A stretch of DNA of 64,000 nt from Ruania halotolerans (GTDB lineage: Bacteria > Actinomycetota > Actinomycetes > Actinomycetales > Beutenbergiaceae), in assembly GCF_021049285.1 (NCBI RefSeq), contig NZ_CP088017.1, positions 2,677,380 through 2,741,379 on the forward strand, written 5' to 3'. Positions 44,580 through 54,201 of this stretch are shown in pieces. Below the pieces are notes generated by a model that saw only the letters and a list, made by a program, of their open reading frames with translations, was not told where the DNA came from and did no database searches. Numbering within the stretch: the first letter of the stretch is position 1; each line of letters begins with the position of its first letter. The translations under genes and the position numbers were made by a program.

Positions 44580-44959
44580 CAGCCCACCCCCCGCAGATGC
44601 TGCACGCGGATGGGGGCGCCGTCAGGACGCCAGATTGCCACCACATCCAGGCGTATGCCCGCCGGACGCACCTCGTGCGCGGCCAGCCACTGGGCAGCGA
44701 GCCTGCGTAGTCGCCGGAGTTTAGCCGCCGTCACTGCCTCGGCGGGGTGCCCGAACGCGAGGGTGCGCCGGGTCTTCACCTCCACCACCACCAGATCGTG
44801 ACCGTCCCGGGCCACGAGGTCGATCTCGCCTTCCCGGCACCGCCAGTTGCGGTCCAGGACATCAAGACCAGCTTGCGTCAACCAGTCCGCCGCCAGGTCT
44901 TCACCGAACCGTCCGAGCTCATCTTTCGCGGCCACCGCGACCACCTCCTGGGCAGCCAT
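44579..44959 (-). CDS. YraN family (UPF0102) nuclease-fold protein
   Basis: YraN has 126 residues with the [12 protein letters not shown] helix and the restriction-like core [21 protein letters not shown] containing E-x-D and E-V-K. The activity of the family is not settled. The ATG at 44959 is chosen because the family starts close to this point. It is coupled to the next gene by TGATG. Confidence 0.9.
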   Translation of the reverse strand: MAAQEVVAVAAKDELGRFGEDLAADWLTQAGLDVLDRNWRCREGEIDLVARDGHDLVVVEVKTRRTLAFGHPAEAVTAAKLRRLRRLAAQWLAAHEVRPAGIRLDVVAIWRPDGAPIRVQHLRGVG

Positions 44960-45061
44960 GGTGGTGCGGTCAGAGCGGCAGCGTGCAGCCGCAGGCGGGT
45001 GTTGTGGACATCCCCACATCGCCTGTGACGTTGTGGAGACCGCGAGCGGCGGTCAGGTGCG

Positions 45062-45367
45062 TCAGCCAGGGAGCTCGAGATCGGGCTTCGCGAGTTCTTC
45101 GACGTTAACGTCCTTGAAGGTCACCACGCGGACCGACTTCACGAACCGAGCCGAGCGGTACACGTCCCAGACCCAGGCGTCGGAGAGGGTCAGCTCGAAG
45201 AACACCTCACCGCCGGCAGAGCGCACCTGAAGATCCACGTGGTTGGCCAAGTAGAAGCGTCGTTCGGTCTCCACCACATACGAGAACAGCCCGACGACGT
45301 CGCGGTACTCGCGATAGAGCGCAAGCTCCAGGTCGGTCTCGTAGTTCTCCAGGTCCTCGCTGCTCAT
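45062..45367 (-). CDS. DUF2469 family protein
   Basis: This is a small acidic protein of 101 residues (MSSEDLENYETDLELALYRE at the start), essentially full length and highly conserved in actinobacteria between rnhB and yraN. No catalytic motif is visible. The strong conservation of aromatic and acidic residues suggests a binding role. The function is unknown. It begins 7 nt after rnhB. Confidence 0.9.
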   Translation of the reverse strand: MSSEDLENYETDLELALYREYRDVVGLFSYVVETERRFYLANHVDLQVRSAGGEVFFELTLSDAWVWDVYRSARFVKSVRVVTFKDVNVEELAKPDLELPG

Positions 45368-45374
45368 CGTTCCA

Positions 45375-46127
45375 TCATGCCCTCTCCTGGCGCCCGGCAC
45401 TCCCGAGGGCGGCGGGCACACTCTCGGCCTCAGGAACGAGCGCGTCGAACGGCAACTCATCCACGACCGGCCGGGGGCCCACGGGCAGGGCCCAACTTCG
45501 CCGGTGCATGGCACAGGCACCGTGCTCAGCCAGTGCCGCGAGGTGCTCCGGCGCCGAGTACCCCTTGTTACCGGCCCAGCCGTACATCGGGTAGGTCTCG
45601 TGGGCGGCCACCAACATCGCGTCGCGCTCACATTTGGCAAGCACACTCGCCGCAGCCACCACAGCGCATCGAAGGTCTGCCTTGACCTGGGTGCGCACCG
45701 GCGGCGTCGGTCGCTCCGGGCGGGGCAGGTGGGGCGGCGTGGTGAGCCAGTCATGGGATCCATCGAGGAGGACAACGCCCGGTTCGCAACCGTTCTCGGC
45801 CAGCGTGCTCAGGGCCCGCGTACCGGCGAGCCGGAGGGCGGCGATGATGCCGATCCGATCGATCTCGGCCGCGCTGGCGTGCCCCACAGCGCTGGCATGG
45901 GACCAACGGCGGATCGGCGCCTGGAGGCGTTCGCGGGCCATCGGGCGGAGCAACTTCGAATCACGCAGACCCGCCGGTATCCGCCCGGTGCTGGCATCGA
46001 CCACGGCCACGCCGACGCTCACCGGCCCAGCCAAGGCACCGCGGCCCACCTCGTCCATCCCCGCCACCAGCGGGAACTGCGTGAGCAATTCACGCTCACT
46101 CTGCCGGCCCGGCGGGCGGGTGGTCAC
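45375..46127 (-). CDS. rnhB: Ribonuclease HII
   Basis: RNase HII (250 residues) removes ribonucleotides from DNA. The catalytic D-E-D set lies in [15 protein letters not shown] and LLDGSHDWL, with [15 protein letters not shown] downstream. The GTG at 46127 overlaps the lepB stop as GTGA and gives the better start, since the longer frame would overlap lepB by 49 nt. It is part of the lepB-rnhB-DUF2469 unit. Confidence 0.95.
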   Translation of the reverse strand: MTTRPPGRQSERELLTQFPLVAGMDEVGRGALAGPVSVGVAVVDASTGRIPAGLRDSKLLRPMARERLQAPIRRWSHASAVGHASAAEIDRIGIIAALRLAGTRALSTLAENGCEPGVVLLDGSHDWLTTPPHLPRPERPTPPVRTQVKADLRCAVVAAASVLAKCERDAMLVAAHETYPMYGWAGNKGYSAPEHLAALAEHGACAMHRRSWALPVGPRPVVDELPFDALVPEAESVPAALGSAGRQERA

Positions 46128-46855
46128 GCCGGATCGGGGACGTCGTCGAACGTCGTGGGGTCGGTCAGCCATGTGATGCGGTCCAGAGGCCAGGTGATCA
46201 CGAATGCGGTCCCCACCACATTACGCACCGGAACGAACCCGCCGCCGACCGAACCGCCGTTGTACCGCGAGTCCTTCGAACGCGGTCGATTGTCTCCCAG
46301 CACCCACAGGTGCCCCGCGGGCACCGTGACGTCGAACTCCTGGTCACTCGGTGCAGCTCCATCAGCCACGTACGCCTCACTGATCGGAACGTCGTTGACG
46401 CTGATCAGCCCGTCATCGGTGCAACAGACCACGTGATCGCCCGGAAGTCCGACGATCCGTTTGATCACATGCTCGTCAGCGTGTTCGGGCAACACCCCGA
46501 TCCAGGTGAGGACCTGCTGGAACGGGTTGAGTTCCTGCGATTCGACGGAGAGCCAACCACCCGGGTCCAGGAAGACGACGACGTCTCCTCGCTCGAGATC
46601 GACGATGCCCGGCGCGAGCTTGTTCACCACCAGTCGGTCGCCCACCTCCAGGGTGTGCTCCATCGATTCGCTGGGAATGTAGAAGGCCTGCGCGAGGAAG
46701 GACTTCACCACCAACGAGAGCACCAGCGCCGAGACGAGTACCACCACCGTCTCACGCAGGAACGCCATCGCCGGGTGCCGTCGAGGACGTCCCCGCTCAC
46801 GCTGGTCTTGCGCGCCCTCGGTGAGGTTCTCCTCAGCGCCGCTCTCGCTACTCAT
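46124..46855 (-). CDS. lepB: Signal peptidase I
   Basis: LepB (243 residues) cuts Sec signal peptides outside the membrane. One membrane helix spans about 35-57. The catalytic Ser64 lies in [10 protein letters not shown] and Lys132 in [10 protein letters not shown], and box E is [15 protein letters not shown] 46855 follows GAGGAGGGG. The acidic cytosolic N-terminus is about 30 residues. It follows rplS. Confidence 0.96.
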   Translation of the reverse strand: MSSESGAEENLTEGAQDQRERGRPRRHPAMAFLRETVVVLVSALVLSLVVKSFLAQAFYIPSESMEHTLEVGDRLVVNKLAPGIVDLERGDVVVFLDPGGWLSVESQELNPFQQVLTWIGVLPEHADEHVIKRIVGLPGDHVVCCTDDGLISVNDVPISEAYVADGAAPSDQEFDVTVPAGHLWVLGDNRPRSKDSRYNGGSVGGGFVPVRNVVGTAFVITWPLDRITWLTDPTTFDDVPDPA

Positions 46856-46928
46856 CTGGCCCCTCCTCGAGCGGGCTGGCCCCGCGGTCACTCACCGAAT
46901 CGGTTCAGGAGCTCCGCAGGTTCAGGAC

Positions 46929-47285
46929 TCAGGCGGAGGGGGTGTCGCGGCGCTCGCGGATCTTGGCAGCCTTACCGTGCCGGTCACGCAGGTAGTAGAG
47001 CTTCGCACGGCGCACGATACCGCGGCTGGCAACTTCGATGTGGTCGATCACCGGCGAGTGCAGCGGGAAGGTCCGCTCCACACCGACTCCGAAGGAGACC
47101 TTGCGGATGATGAAGGTCTCACGCACTCCGGCGCCCGAGCGTGCGATCACAACGCCCTGGAAGACCTGGATACGGGACCGGTTTCCTTCGACGACCTTGA
47201 CGTGCACCTTGAGGGTGTCACCGGCGCGGAAAGTGGGGATGTCGGTGCGCAAAGAGGCGGCGTCGACGGCGTCCAGGGTGTTCAT
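46929..47285 (-). CDS. rplS: 50S ribosomal protein L19
   Basis: L19 has 118 residues, with [28 protein letters not shown] and the C-terminal [15 protein letters not shown] motif. The ATG at 47285 has GGGAAGG at 7 nt. The ATG at 47291 is only 1 nt from that site and is rejected. The 180-nt leader contains an unusual hairpin and repeats (47304-47446). Confidence 0.97.
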   Translation of the reverse strand: MNTLDAVDAASLRTDIPTFRAGDTLKVHVKVVEGNRSRIQVFQGVVIARSGAGVRETFIIRKVSFGVGVERTFPLHSPVIDHIEVASRGIVRRAKLYYLRDRHGKAAKIRERRDTPSA

Positions 47286-47303
47286 GCTCATGCCTTCCCG
47301 CAG

Positions 47304-47446
47304 CTGCCACAGGTCACCCGCGCTGATCCGGGCGGCTCAGGCCGCCGAGTCTTGATGGGGGGCGTGTGTACGGCCCGGGTGATCGACACTCCCCTGTGGC
47401 AGAGTGTCGCAGGAGCCCACACGCGATTGTTCAGTGTGCCACAGGG
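47304..47446 (-). promoter_or_regulatory. Structured rplS leader with loop complementary to two flanking repeats
   Basis: On the minus strand an 8-bp hairpin (arms 47402-47409 and 47384-47391) shows a 10-nt loop TGCCACAGGG (47392-47401). Upstream CCCTGTGGCA (47437-47446) is its perfect complement. Downstream CCTGTGGCAG (47304-47313) complements nine of the ten. The downstream copy ends 4 nt before the ribosome site. The loop could pair with only one partner at a time. Confidence 0.5.
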
Positions 47447-47465
47447 CCTGGGCCCGGGAGAAATC

Positions 47466-48725
47466 TCACGAAGCGAGTGTGCGCTCCATCACGTAATCGG
47501 ACTCCGTGCGTGAACCGACGGCGAACCGACGTGAGCCCACCCGGACGAACCCGTGTTTGCGGTAGAACCGTTGTGCACGCTCGTTCCCCTGGTTCACCCC
47601 GAGCCAGACGGAGTGGACCCCCCGACGCTGCGCCTCGCTGAGCGTGGCACGCATCAGCTCAGCCGCCACGGAACTGCGATGGTGTTCGGAGAGGACGTAG
47701 CACTTGCTCAGCTCGGCTCCGGCACGATCGGAGACCACCTCACGCACGTCCTCGGCCTCCGGTCGTCCCAGGGCGAGCATCGTGAAGCCCACCACGGCAC
47801 CGGCCACCTCCGCCACGAGCAGCACACGATCACGGGAACGCAGCGCGCTGCGCAGGGCAACGGCGTTCAGGTGTTCGGCCACAAAGGCCTCGGCGTCATC
47901 CGCCGGCAGGTCCGGAGGGCACGCCAGCGCAAAGGTCCGCGCGGCCACATCGGCGATCGCCTCGGCATCGACGCCCTTGGCGAGGCGCACGTGCGGCGGA
48001 GCGTGCCGCGCCAGCAGATCGGGACGCCGTCGGGCGGTGCGTTCCACGGCGCGCGAGCGGCGCCAGGTGCCGATCCGCCCATGGTCTCCGGAGCGGAGCA
48101 CCTCGGGAACGTCGAGACCCCGCCAGGACGGCGGCTTCGTGTAGACCGGGTATTCCAGGAGCCCTGCCGAACCATGGGACTCTTCCACCAGGGACTGCGG
48201 GTTGCCGATCACCCCGGGGAGCAGCCTCGCCACCGCCTCAGTGATGACCAGCGCAGCCACCTCGCCGCCGTTGAGCACGTAGTCACCAATGGAGACCTCA
48301 CGGACGGCGATGTGCTCGTGCTCGGCGTAGTGCTCGGCAACCCGTGCGTCGATACCCTCGTAGCGTCCGCACGCGATGACCAGCTGGCCGCCGGCGCACA
48401 CCAGCAGGGCGAGCTCCTCGGCCATCGACTGGGTGAAGCGTTCCCCGGCCGGGGTGGGCACGAGCACGGTGCGCCTGGCCGTCGTCTCATCGGCAGCGAG
48501 CACATCGTCCAGCGCCGCACCCCACACGTCTGGCCGCATCACCATCCCTGCACCGCCACCGAACGGCGTGTCGTCGACCGTGCGGTGCCGATCCGTCGCC
48601 CAGTCCCGCAGATCGTGCACCGCCACATCGAGCAGCCCGTCCTGACGCGCCTTCCCCACCAAAGACAGCTCGAGCGGATCGAGGTAGCCGGGAAAAATGG
48701 AGACGATGTCGATGCGACCGCTCAC
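47466..48725 (-). CDS. trmD: tRNA (guanine37-N1)-methyltransferase TrmD fused to a GNAT domain
   Basis: This protein has 419 residues, against about 230-260 for standalone TrmD. Residues 1-240 are TrmD, a knotted SPOUT enzyme with [22 protein letters not shown] and [16 protein letters not shown]. After a short Arg-rich link, residues 247-417 form a GNAT acetyltransferase with [38 protein letters not shown] and [13 protein letters not shown]. The frame is continuous with no stop or frameshift. Both domains look intact. GTG 48725 overlaps the rimM stop by 4 nt. What the acetylase modifies is unknown. Confidence 0.93.
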   Translation of the reverse strand: MSGRIDIVSIFPGYLDPLELSLVGKARQDGLLDVAVHDLRDWATDRHRTVDDTPFGGGAGMVMRPDVWGAALDDVLAADETTARRTVLVPTPAGERFTQSMAEELALLVCAGGQLVIACGRYEGIDARVAEHYAEHEHIAVREVSIGDYVLNGGEVAALVITEAVARLLPGVIGNPQSLVEESHGSAGLLEYPVYTKPPSWRGLDVPEVLRSGDHGRIGTWRRSRAVERTARRRPDLLARHAPPHVRLAKGVDAEAIADVAARTFALACPPDLPADDAEAFVAEHLNAVALRSALRSRDRVLLVAEVAGAVVGFTMLALGRPEAEDVREVVSDRAGAELSKCYVLSEHHRSSVAAELMRATLSEAQRRGVHSVWLGVNQGNERAQRFYRKHGFVRVGSRRFAVGSRTESDYVMERTLAS

Positions 48726-49270
48726 TGGTCGTCCTCCACCTGATCGGCAGCGAGCAGGCCGGGTGGGGGGTCGATGACCACGCGAGCACCTGAGACGTCC
48801 ACTGTGGGGACGATCGCACTGACGAACGGCACGAGCGTGCGTGCCCCTGCGATTTCGCGGACGACCAGCACATCATGAGCGGGCAGATGCCGGATGCCCT
48901 CCACGATGCCGATGGCGCTCCCGTCCGGGCGCTCGGCTCGTAGCCCGGTGAGCTCGTGCGGGTACCACGCGTCATCCTCGCTCTCGGACGCCGGCGCGAA
49001 CAGCTCCAGCCCACGCAGTGCCTCGGCGCCGGCTCGATCGCTCACCCCGTCGAAACGCACGTACCAATGCGGTTGCTGCCGACGGACGGCCGCCACCACG
49101 AGTTCGCGGGCGGGGGGACCTTCCGAACTGAGCCGTGATCCGACAGCGAGCCGGCCCTGCGGGTCATCGGTGTGCACCGCCACCCGGACATCCCCGCGAA
49201 GGCCATGTGGAGCACCGACGGTGGCGATCCGCACGAGTCGGGGCCCGCCGTCGGGCGCGTCATCGTTCAC
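48722..49270 (-). CDS. rimM: 16S rRNA processing protein RimM
   Basis: RimM has 182 residues, with an N-terminal RimM domain ([22 protein letters not shown]) and a C-terminal PRC-barrel-like domain (about 100-175, [21 protein letters not shown]). It helps 30S assembly through S19. The GTG at 49270 lies 11 nt after GGAAAGG. GTG at 49282 and 49300 are alternatives. It is the first gene after the rpsP-khpA terminator. Confidence 0.93.
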   Translation of the reverse strand: MNDDAPDGGPRLVRIATVGAPHGLRGDVRVAVHTDDPQGRLAVGSRLSSEGPPARELVVAAVRRQQPHWYVRFDGVSDRAGAEALRGLELFAPASESEDDAWYPHELTGLRAERPDGSAIGIVEGIRHLPAHDVLVVREIAGARTLVPFVSAIVPTVDVSGARVVIDPPPGLLAADQVEDDQ

Positions 49271-49436
49271 AGGTTCGGTCACCTTTCCATCTTGATGCAC
49301 GACGGCGGCCCCGGGCTGGGCAACCGCGCCTCATCTCACGCTTCGGCGTTCGACGGCGTCCGCTCTGCCGGCCGCACGCCGGCCACTGTGGGTCGGGTCT
49401 GCGGTCGCAGAACGCCGCGCGCTCGGCTGGAAACGC

Positions 49437-49472
49437 CTCGGGCCCGCCTCGCTGATGCGAGGCGGGCCCGAG
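49437..49472 (-). terminator. Long stem-loop after rpsP-khpA
   Basis: Perfect 15-bp arms (CTCGGGCCCGCCTCG and its complement) with a 6-nt loop start 8 nt beyond the khpA stop. It is the strongest hairpin in the window and separates rpsP-khpA from rimM-trmD. Confidence 0.7.
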
Positions 49473-49480
49473 CGAAGTCC

Positions 49481-49720
49481 TCACCGGCGGTCGACGTCCA
49501 CGACGTCCACACGCACGGGGCCATCGGGCGACAACGCCCCAATGACGGTACGCAGCGCCTTGGCCGTGCGACCGGACCGGCCGATGACGCGCCCGAGGTC
49601 ACTGGGGTTCACCCGAACCTCGAGAAGTTCGCCACGCCGCAGACTCTTGGACGAGACCCGGACATCGTCCGGGTTATCCACAATGCCGCGGACGAGGTGC
49701 TCAAGCGAGTCAGCCAGCAT
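49481..49720 (-). CDS. KhpA-type KH-domain RNA-binding protein
   Basis: This 79-residue protein is a single KH domain (VRVNPSDLGRVIGRSGRTAKALR, with the GRSG loop). The family (KhpA/YlqC) partners with KhpB and is tied to sRNA or cell-length control in Gram-positive bacteria. It starts 8 nt after rpsP, as in most actinobacteria and firmicutes. Confidence 0.94.
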   Translation of the reverse strand: MLADSLEHLVRGIVDNPDDVRVSSKSLRRGELLEVRVNPSDLGRVIGRSGRTAKALRTVIGALSPDGPVRVDVVDVDRR

Positions 49721-49728
49721 GGTCGTGA

Positions 49729-50241
49729 TCAGGCCTCGCTCGTGGAGCCATCCGCCTCGGCGGCCGGCTCCTCAGCAGCGGACTGCTCAGCGGAGGCCTC
49801 CTCGGCGGGGGTCTCCTCAGCAGCAGGCTCCTCGGACTTCTTGGCCTCGGCCTCCTTGGCTGCAGCTTCCTTGGCCTCGGCGGCCTTGGCCTTGCGCAAC
49901 TCGGCGTCGGCCTCGGCAGCCTTCACGGCAGCAGCCGTATCAGCATCGGCGTCCTTGGTCAGCAGGGTGCCTTCGCCACCCGGCAGCCCCTTGTGGGTCT
50001 GCCAGTCGCCGGTCACCTTGAGCAGCGCGAGCACCTGCTCGGACGGCTGCGCGCCAACTCCGAGCCAGTAGCGGGCGCGTTCGCCGTCGATGTCAATCAG
50101 TGAGGGATGCTCGGTCGGGTGGTACTTACCGATCTCCTCGATCACGCGACCATCGCGCTTCTTGCGGGAATCAGCGACGACAACGCGGTAGTACGGCGCA
50201 CGGACTTTGCCGAGGCGCTTGAGACGGATCTTGACGGCCAC
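49729..50241 (-). CDS. rpsP: 30S ribosomal protein S16 with extended Ala/Glu tail
   Basis: S16 has 170 residues. The family core ([25 protein letters not shown] in parts, [17 protein letters not shown]) occupies about 1-85. The remaining 85 residues are Ala/Glu/Lys-rich and then strongly acidic, a low-complexity tail about as long as the core. GTG 50241 follows AGGAG by 10 nt. The leader holds a hairpin at 50342-50368. Confidence 0.96.
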   Translation of the reverse strand: MAVKIRLKRLGKVRAPYYRVVVADSRKKRDGRVIEEIGKYHPTEHPSLIDIDGERARYWLGVGAQPSEQVLALLKVTGDWQTHKGLPGGEGTLLTKDADADTAAAVKAAEADAELRKAKAAEAKEAAAKEAEAKKSEEPAAEETPAEEASAEQSAAEEPAAEADGSTSEA

Positions 50242-50341
50242 TGTGGTGGTCACTCCTGGTTCGTGTGGGATGAGCATGCCGACCGGCCCGTGGGGCGGGG
50301 TGATCAGCCTGACTCGGGACACGCGGACTGTTCGGTGAGAG

Positions 50342-50368
50342 GGCCGCACAGCCGCGGGTACAGCGGCC
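50342..50368 (-). promoter_or_regulatory. Hairpin in the rpsP leader
   Basis: Six-bp arms GGCCGC/GCGGCC enclose a 15-nt GC-rich loop about 100 nt before the rpsP start. It could be a leader structure or a weak end to the upstream ABC operon. No other element was recognised in 50242-50463. Confidence 0.3.
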
Positions 50369-50463
50369 TATTCTGCCAGATCGAACCCGATGTTCTCTAC
50401 GCTGGCCCGGACGGCGTGATCTCGGCGGCCGTGACGTCCCTCACCTTGAGGGCTGTCCTGGCG

Positions 50464-51267
50464 TCACCGCCAGCGGAAGAGCCGCACGGCCACCGCGTAG
50501 GTCACCACGGCGTAGCCGGCGAGGACGGCGAATTGCAACCATGGCACCTCCCCTGTGAACCACGCCTCATCCACGGCCTGGCTCATGGCCCCCAGCGGGG
50601 TCCAGGTGGCAACGGCCGCCACCGCATCCGGCATGATCGGCCCCGGCGTCCACAGACCCGCGAAGAACAGCATCGGGAAGTACACCAGCATTCCGATTCC
50701 CTGGGCAGTACTACCTTTCGCCACCCTCGCCGCGACGACGAGGCCGAGACCGAAGACGGCGACGGAGCCCAGCACGATCGCTACCACCGTCGCGACCGGG
50801 TGGCCGGGGACGGGGAATCCGAAGGCGCTCGCCCCCACGCCGAGAGCCACGGCAAGGGCCACCAGGAAGAGACTGACACCGATCGCCAGATGGACGCCAA
50901 GCACACCGGCCGGAGGCATCGGCGTGGTGGACAGACGCGTGAGGACGCCCTGTTCCCGATAGGTCACGATCACCACCGGCATGGCTGTCAAGGCCGGGGT
51001 GGCCACAGCCGTTGCGAGCACCGCCGGAAGCATGACGACGACCGTGGGGTAGCCCTGCAGGGGTCCTGGTTCGGTGATGATCTCGTTCATCCCGGGGATG
51101 GCGAATCCAACGCCGAGCAGGACCAGAACAGGAAAGGCAAGGGTGAAGAAGACCGACCCGGGATCGCGCAGGAAGATCCTGATCTCGGTGCGCAAGAGAG
51201 TTCCTATCCCCCGGGGGATACGTCGCATCGCCGGCGGGCGCGACTGAACGAGTGCAGACATCCTCAT
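50464..51267 (-). CDS. ABC-2 type exporter permease
   Basis: The permease has 267 residues, with a basic N-terminus and six membrane helices of the ABC-2 (drug/polymer exporter) type, including GMLVYFPMLFFAGLWTPGPIMP. The ATG at 51267 overlaps the ATPase stop as ATGA. It is the last of five genes that all overlap by 4 nt. The export substrate is unknown; resistance to an antibiotic is one family role, not shown here. Confidence 0.9.
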   Translation of the reverse strand: MRMSALVQSRPPAMRRIPRGIGTLLRTEIRIFLRDPGSVFFTLAFPVLVLLGVGFAIPGMNEIITEPGPLQGYPTVVVMLPAVLATAVATPALTAMPVVIVTYREQGVLTRLSTTPMPPAGVLGVHLAIGVSLFLVALAVALGVGASAFGFPVPGHPVATVVAIVLGSVAVFGLGLVVAARVAKGSTAQGIGMLVYFPMLFFAGLWTPGPIMPDAVAAVATWTPLGAMSQAVDEAWFTGEVPWLQFAVLAGYAVVTYAVAVRLFRWR

Positions 51268-52214
51268 ACCTCTTCGGGTGGGGTGGTGGTCAGCTCGACG
51301 AAGACATCCTCGAGCGAGCGGGTGAGCGTGCGAATCTCGTCCGGGACGATGTCGCGCTCGGCCAGCGCGAGCAGGACGGCTGGAAGTGCTCGGCGACTCC
51401 CGACCACCTCGATCTCGTCGCGAACCGAGGTGACGGCAACGACCTCGGACAGGTGGGCGAGCCGTTCGATGGTCGAGGCATCGCCGTCTCCCGGCGCCAA
51501 CCGCATCCGGAATCGGCGCTGGCCATCAGGTGGTGCGGTGAGCTCGGCCGGACTCCCCTGCGCGACAATCCGTCCGGCGTCGATAATCGCCAGCCGGTCG
51601 GCGAGCCGCTCGGCCTCGTCCATGAAGTGAGTGACCAGGACGACCGTCACGCCGCGATCGCGGATCTCTTCGATCAGCGACCACGTCTCCCGGCGAGCCT
51701 GCGGGTCCAGACCCGTGGTGAGTTCATCCAAGATCGCGATCTCAGGATTGCCAACCAGCGCCAATGCGATCGACAGCCGCTGTTGCTGACCACCTGAGAG
51801 TGCGGCAAAGGTGACATCCGCCTTCTCAGTCAGCCCCAGCTGGTCCATCAGTTCGTGCGGATCAGCGGGATCGGCATAGAACGAGGCATACAGCTCCAGC
51901 GCCTCGAGGACTCGAACTTTGGCGGGCAACCGGGAGGCCTGCAGCTGGACGCCGAGTCGTTCGCGGATCGCGGCCGGATCCCGCTGCGGGTCCACGCCGA
52001 GCACGGTGATCGTGCCGCCATCGGCCTCGCGTAGGCCGGCGAGCAATTCGACAGTGGTGGTCTTACCGGCACCGTTCGGTCCGAGGATTCCGAAGATCTC
52101 GCCACGCCGGACGGTCAGACTCACACCGTCCACGGCCGCCGTCGGGCCGTAGCGCTTCGTGAGGTCATTGATCTCGATGACCGGATCCGCTGAGCTGATC
52201 TGGCCGGTACTCAT
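51264..52214 (-). CDS. ABC exporter ATP-binding protein (CcmA/DrrA type)
   Basis: The ATPase has 316 residues. Walker A GPNGAGKT is at 45-52, the signature is LSGGQQQR, Walker B is ILDELTTGLDP, and the His loop is VTHFMDEAERL. The C-terminal 90 residues form the extra domain common to DrrA-like exporters. It pairs with the permease downstream. Overlaps of 4 nt on both sides imply translational coupling and fixed stoichiometry. Confidence 0.93.
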   Translation of the reverse strand: MSTGQISSADPVIEINDLTKRYGPTAAVDGVSLTVRRGEIFGILGPNGAGKTTTVELLAGLREADGGTITVLGVDPQRDPAAIRERLGVQLQASRLPAKVRVLEALELYASFYADPADPHELMDQLGLTEKADVTFAALSGGQQQRLSIALALVGNPEIAILDELTTGLDPQARRETWSLIEEIRDRGVTVVLVTHFMDEAERLADRLAIIDAGRIVAQGSPAELTAPPDGQRRFRMRLAPGDGDASTIERLAHLSEVVAVTSVRDEIEVVGSRRALPAVLLALAERDIVPDEIRTLTRSLEDVFVELTTTPPEEV

Positions 52215-52900
52215 GCCACTCCCATCGCGTTCATCGTGCGGACCGGAATCCGGCGGCCGATGCCAAAGCAGGCGATACCAGCTAGCACGATCGATACCGC
52301 GATCACCACGAGAGCAATCGGCGCGGAGTCCAGTGCCGTCGCCAGGATGGCTGGGGCACACGTGAGTGGGAGCGCGATGGTCGCCCAGGCGCCGACCCGG
52401 TGGTAGCTCAGGCCCACCAGGAGCCCGGAAATCCCGCCGGCGAAGGCGATGAGCGGATAGTGGCCCAGGCCCACCACGAGTTCGGGAAGAGCGGTCGCAC
52501 TCGTGGACAGGTGCTGCCAACCGTTGCCGGCGTACACCCGTGCCTCGACGGCAACCGCCGCCGCCATGATCAGTCCGTTCGCGAGCGCGTAACCAGCCCA
52601 GGTGATCATCGTGGCGATCAGGAACGATCGACGGGTCTGCCCAGCAGCCACGTGCACCGTGAGCATCACAGCCACGATGACCAGCGCCGAGGAGAATGGA
52701 TACCAGATCAGGCCGTACCGGATCAGCGAGATGATCGAGAAGGCGGGTCCGTCGGTGTAGCGGTCAAGCGTGATGATGGCGATCACGCCCAGAATGAGGC
52801 AGACGCCCCAGAACCACAGTGCGTTCGGGAGCAGACCGCGGATCATCCCTCGGGCGACGCGGGCCCATTGTGGGGAGCGGGCGGGCTCGGAGGTGGTCAC
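52211..52900 (-). CDS. Six-helix membrane protein, probable ABC partner subunit
   Basis: This is a 229-residue hydrophobic protein with about six helices and no family signature that I recognise with certainty. It lies between two ATPases and overlaps both by 4 nt, which makes it the likely membrane partner of the upstream ATPase. It may be a diverged YtrC/D-like permease. The sequence alone does not prove transport. Confidence 0.75.
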   Translation of the reverse strand: MTTSEPARSPQWARVARGMIRGLLPNALWFWGVCLILGVIAIITLDRYTDGPAFSIISLIRYGLIWYPFSSALVIVAVMLTVHVAAGQTRRSFLIATMITWAGYALANGLIMAAAVAVEARVYAGNGWQHLSTSATALPELVVGLGHYPLIAFAGGISGLLVGLSYHRVGAWATIALPLTCAPAILATALDSAPIALVVIAVSIVLAGIACFGIGRRIPVRTMNAMGVA

Positions 52901-53775
52901 TTCGACTCCTTGGCGGTGAGGTGGACGAACAGGTCTTGCATCGGCACAGCGCCGACGTCGAGGTCGGCCTCGCGAGCTGCCTGCAGCACTGCGGTATCAA
53001 GGTCGCCGTAGACCGTGACCTGTTTGGTCCGGCCCAACTCGCGAGTGGCGAGAACGGCGAGATCGCGGGTGACGGCGTCCACCGCGGCCGGTTCCCCGGT
53101 GAGGGTGGCCCCTCGGGAACGAAACAGGTCGGCATCCTCGGTCAGCAATACGTGGCCGCGATGCAGGATCACCACTCCCGCGAGGAGCTTCTCGATCTCA
53201 TTGATGAGATGGCTGGACAACACGATGGTGCGGGGATGGGCGAGGTAATCGGCGAGCAGCGCGTCATAGAAGGCGTACCGGGTCGGGGCATCCATCCCCA
53301 GGTGTACCTCGTCGAACATGGTCAAGGGGGCACGGCTGGCCAGCCCGACGACGGCACCGAACGCCGAGAGCTGCCCCCGGGACAGGCTCGAGACCGTCTT
53401 CTTCCGATCGAGCCCGAACAGGTCCACGAGTTCCTCGGCGTACGCCGCATCCCAGGTGGGCCGGGTATCGGCGAAGTAGCGGAGGTTGTGGCGGATCTTG
53501 ACCTCGGACTGCACATCTCCGGACTCGCGGATCAGGCAGACACCAGCCATCACACGTTCGTTCTCGAATGGATCCTCGCCGTCGACGAGGATCGATCCGC
53601 CGTGCGAGGGCCGCAGTGAGGCGATCGTGGAGAGCAGCGTGGTCTTACCCGATCCGTTTCGACCGAGGAGGCCATAGATGCCCCCAGCGTCGAGGTCGAA
53701 CGTGGCATCCGCGATGGCGACCGTACGTCCGTAGCGGGCCTGCAGGTTGCACACGGAGACTGCGAAGCCACTCAT
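52897..53775 (-). CDS. ABC transporter ATPase (YtrB/YhcG-like)
   Basis: The protein has 292 residues. Walker A GRNGSGKT is at 38-45, the signature is LSRGQLSAFG, and Walker B is TMFDEVHLGMD. The signature has R in place of the second G of LSGGQ and the D-loop is relaxed, as in GntR-linked YtrB-like ATPases. The first ATPase in the operon, it overlaps the gntR stop by 4 nt. The coupled membrane protein follows. Confidence 0.9.
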   Translation of the reverse strand: MSGFAVSVCNLQARYGRTVAIADATFDLDAGGIYGLLGRNGSGKTTLLSTIASLRPSHGGSILVDGEDPFENERVMAGVCLIRESGDVQSEVKIRHNLRYFADTRPTWDAAYAEELVDLFGLDRKKTVSSLSRGQLSAFGAVVGLASRAPLTMFDEVHLGMDAPTRYAFYDALLADYLAHPRTIVLSSHLINEIEKLLAGVVILHRGHVLLTEDADLFRSRGATLTGEPAAVDAVTRDLAVLATRELGRTKQVTVYGDLDTAVLQAAREADLDVGAVPMQDLFVHLTAKESK

Positions 53776-54158
53776 TGCGCCCCTCCTTCTGAGGTTTCGG
53801 TGGTTGACGTGGTGCGGTCGAGGTACTGGATGAGTTCTGCTCGCGAGATGCCCAGGTAGCGGGCCTCCTCGAGCACGGGAGCGAGACGTTCGGAGTAGAA
53901 CGCGTCCCGTCGGTCGGCCCGGAGACGCTCGCGAGCTCCGTCGGCCACGAACATGCCGACGCCGCGTTGCTTGTAGAGCACTCCCTCGTCCACGAGTTCG
54001 GTGAACGCCTTCGCGGCCGTTGCCGGATTGATCCGATACGTCTGGGCGTACTGGGTGGTGGACATGACCTGGTCCCTTTCGTGCAGTCGTCCTGCGACGA
54101 CGTCGCTGCGGATCTGGTCGGCGATCTGCAGGTAGATCGGATCGCGTCCGTCGAACAC
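53772..54158 (-). CDS. GntR family (YtrA-type) transcriptional regulator
   Basis: The regulator has 128 residues, with a winged HTH (PIYLQIADQIRSDVVAGRL and TYRINPATAAKAFTELVDEGVLYKQRG) and a short YtrA-type tail. YtrA regulators repress ABC exporter operons and respond to cell-wall drugs or other stress. GTG 54158 follows GGGAGG. It heads the exporter operon and its operator overlaps the promoter, so it should repress its own operon. Confidence 0.93.
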   Translation of the reverse strand: MFDGRDPIYLQIADQIRSDVVAGRLHERDQVMSTTQYAQTYRINPATAAKAFTELVDEGVLYKQRGVGMFVADGARERLRADRRDAFYSERLAPVLEEARYLGISRAELIQYLDRTTSTTETSEGGAQ

Positions 54159-54175
54159 GTCGACCTCCCGTTCAT

Positions 54176-54201
54176 TGGTTCATTACTCGACTAATGAACC
54201 A
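54176..54201. promoter_or_regulatory. GntR operator over the exporter promoter
   Basis: TGGTTCATTA-CTCGAC-TAATGAACCA has perfect 10-bp arms and a 6-bp spacer. It starts 18 nt before the gntR GTG and covers the putative -10. Confidence 0.7.
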
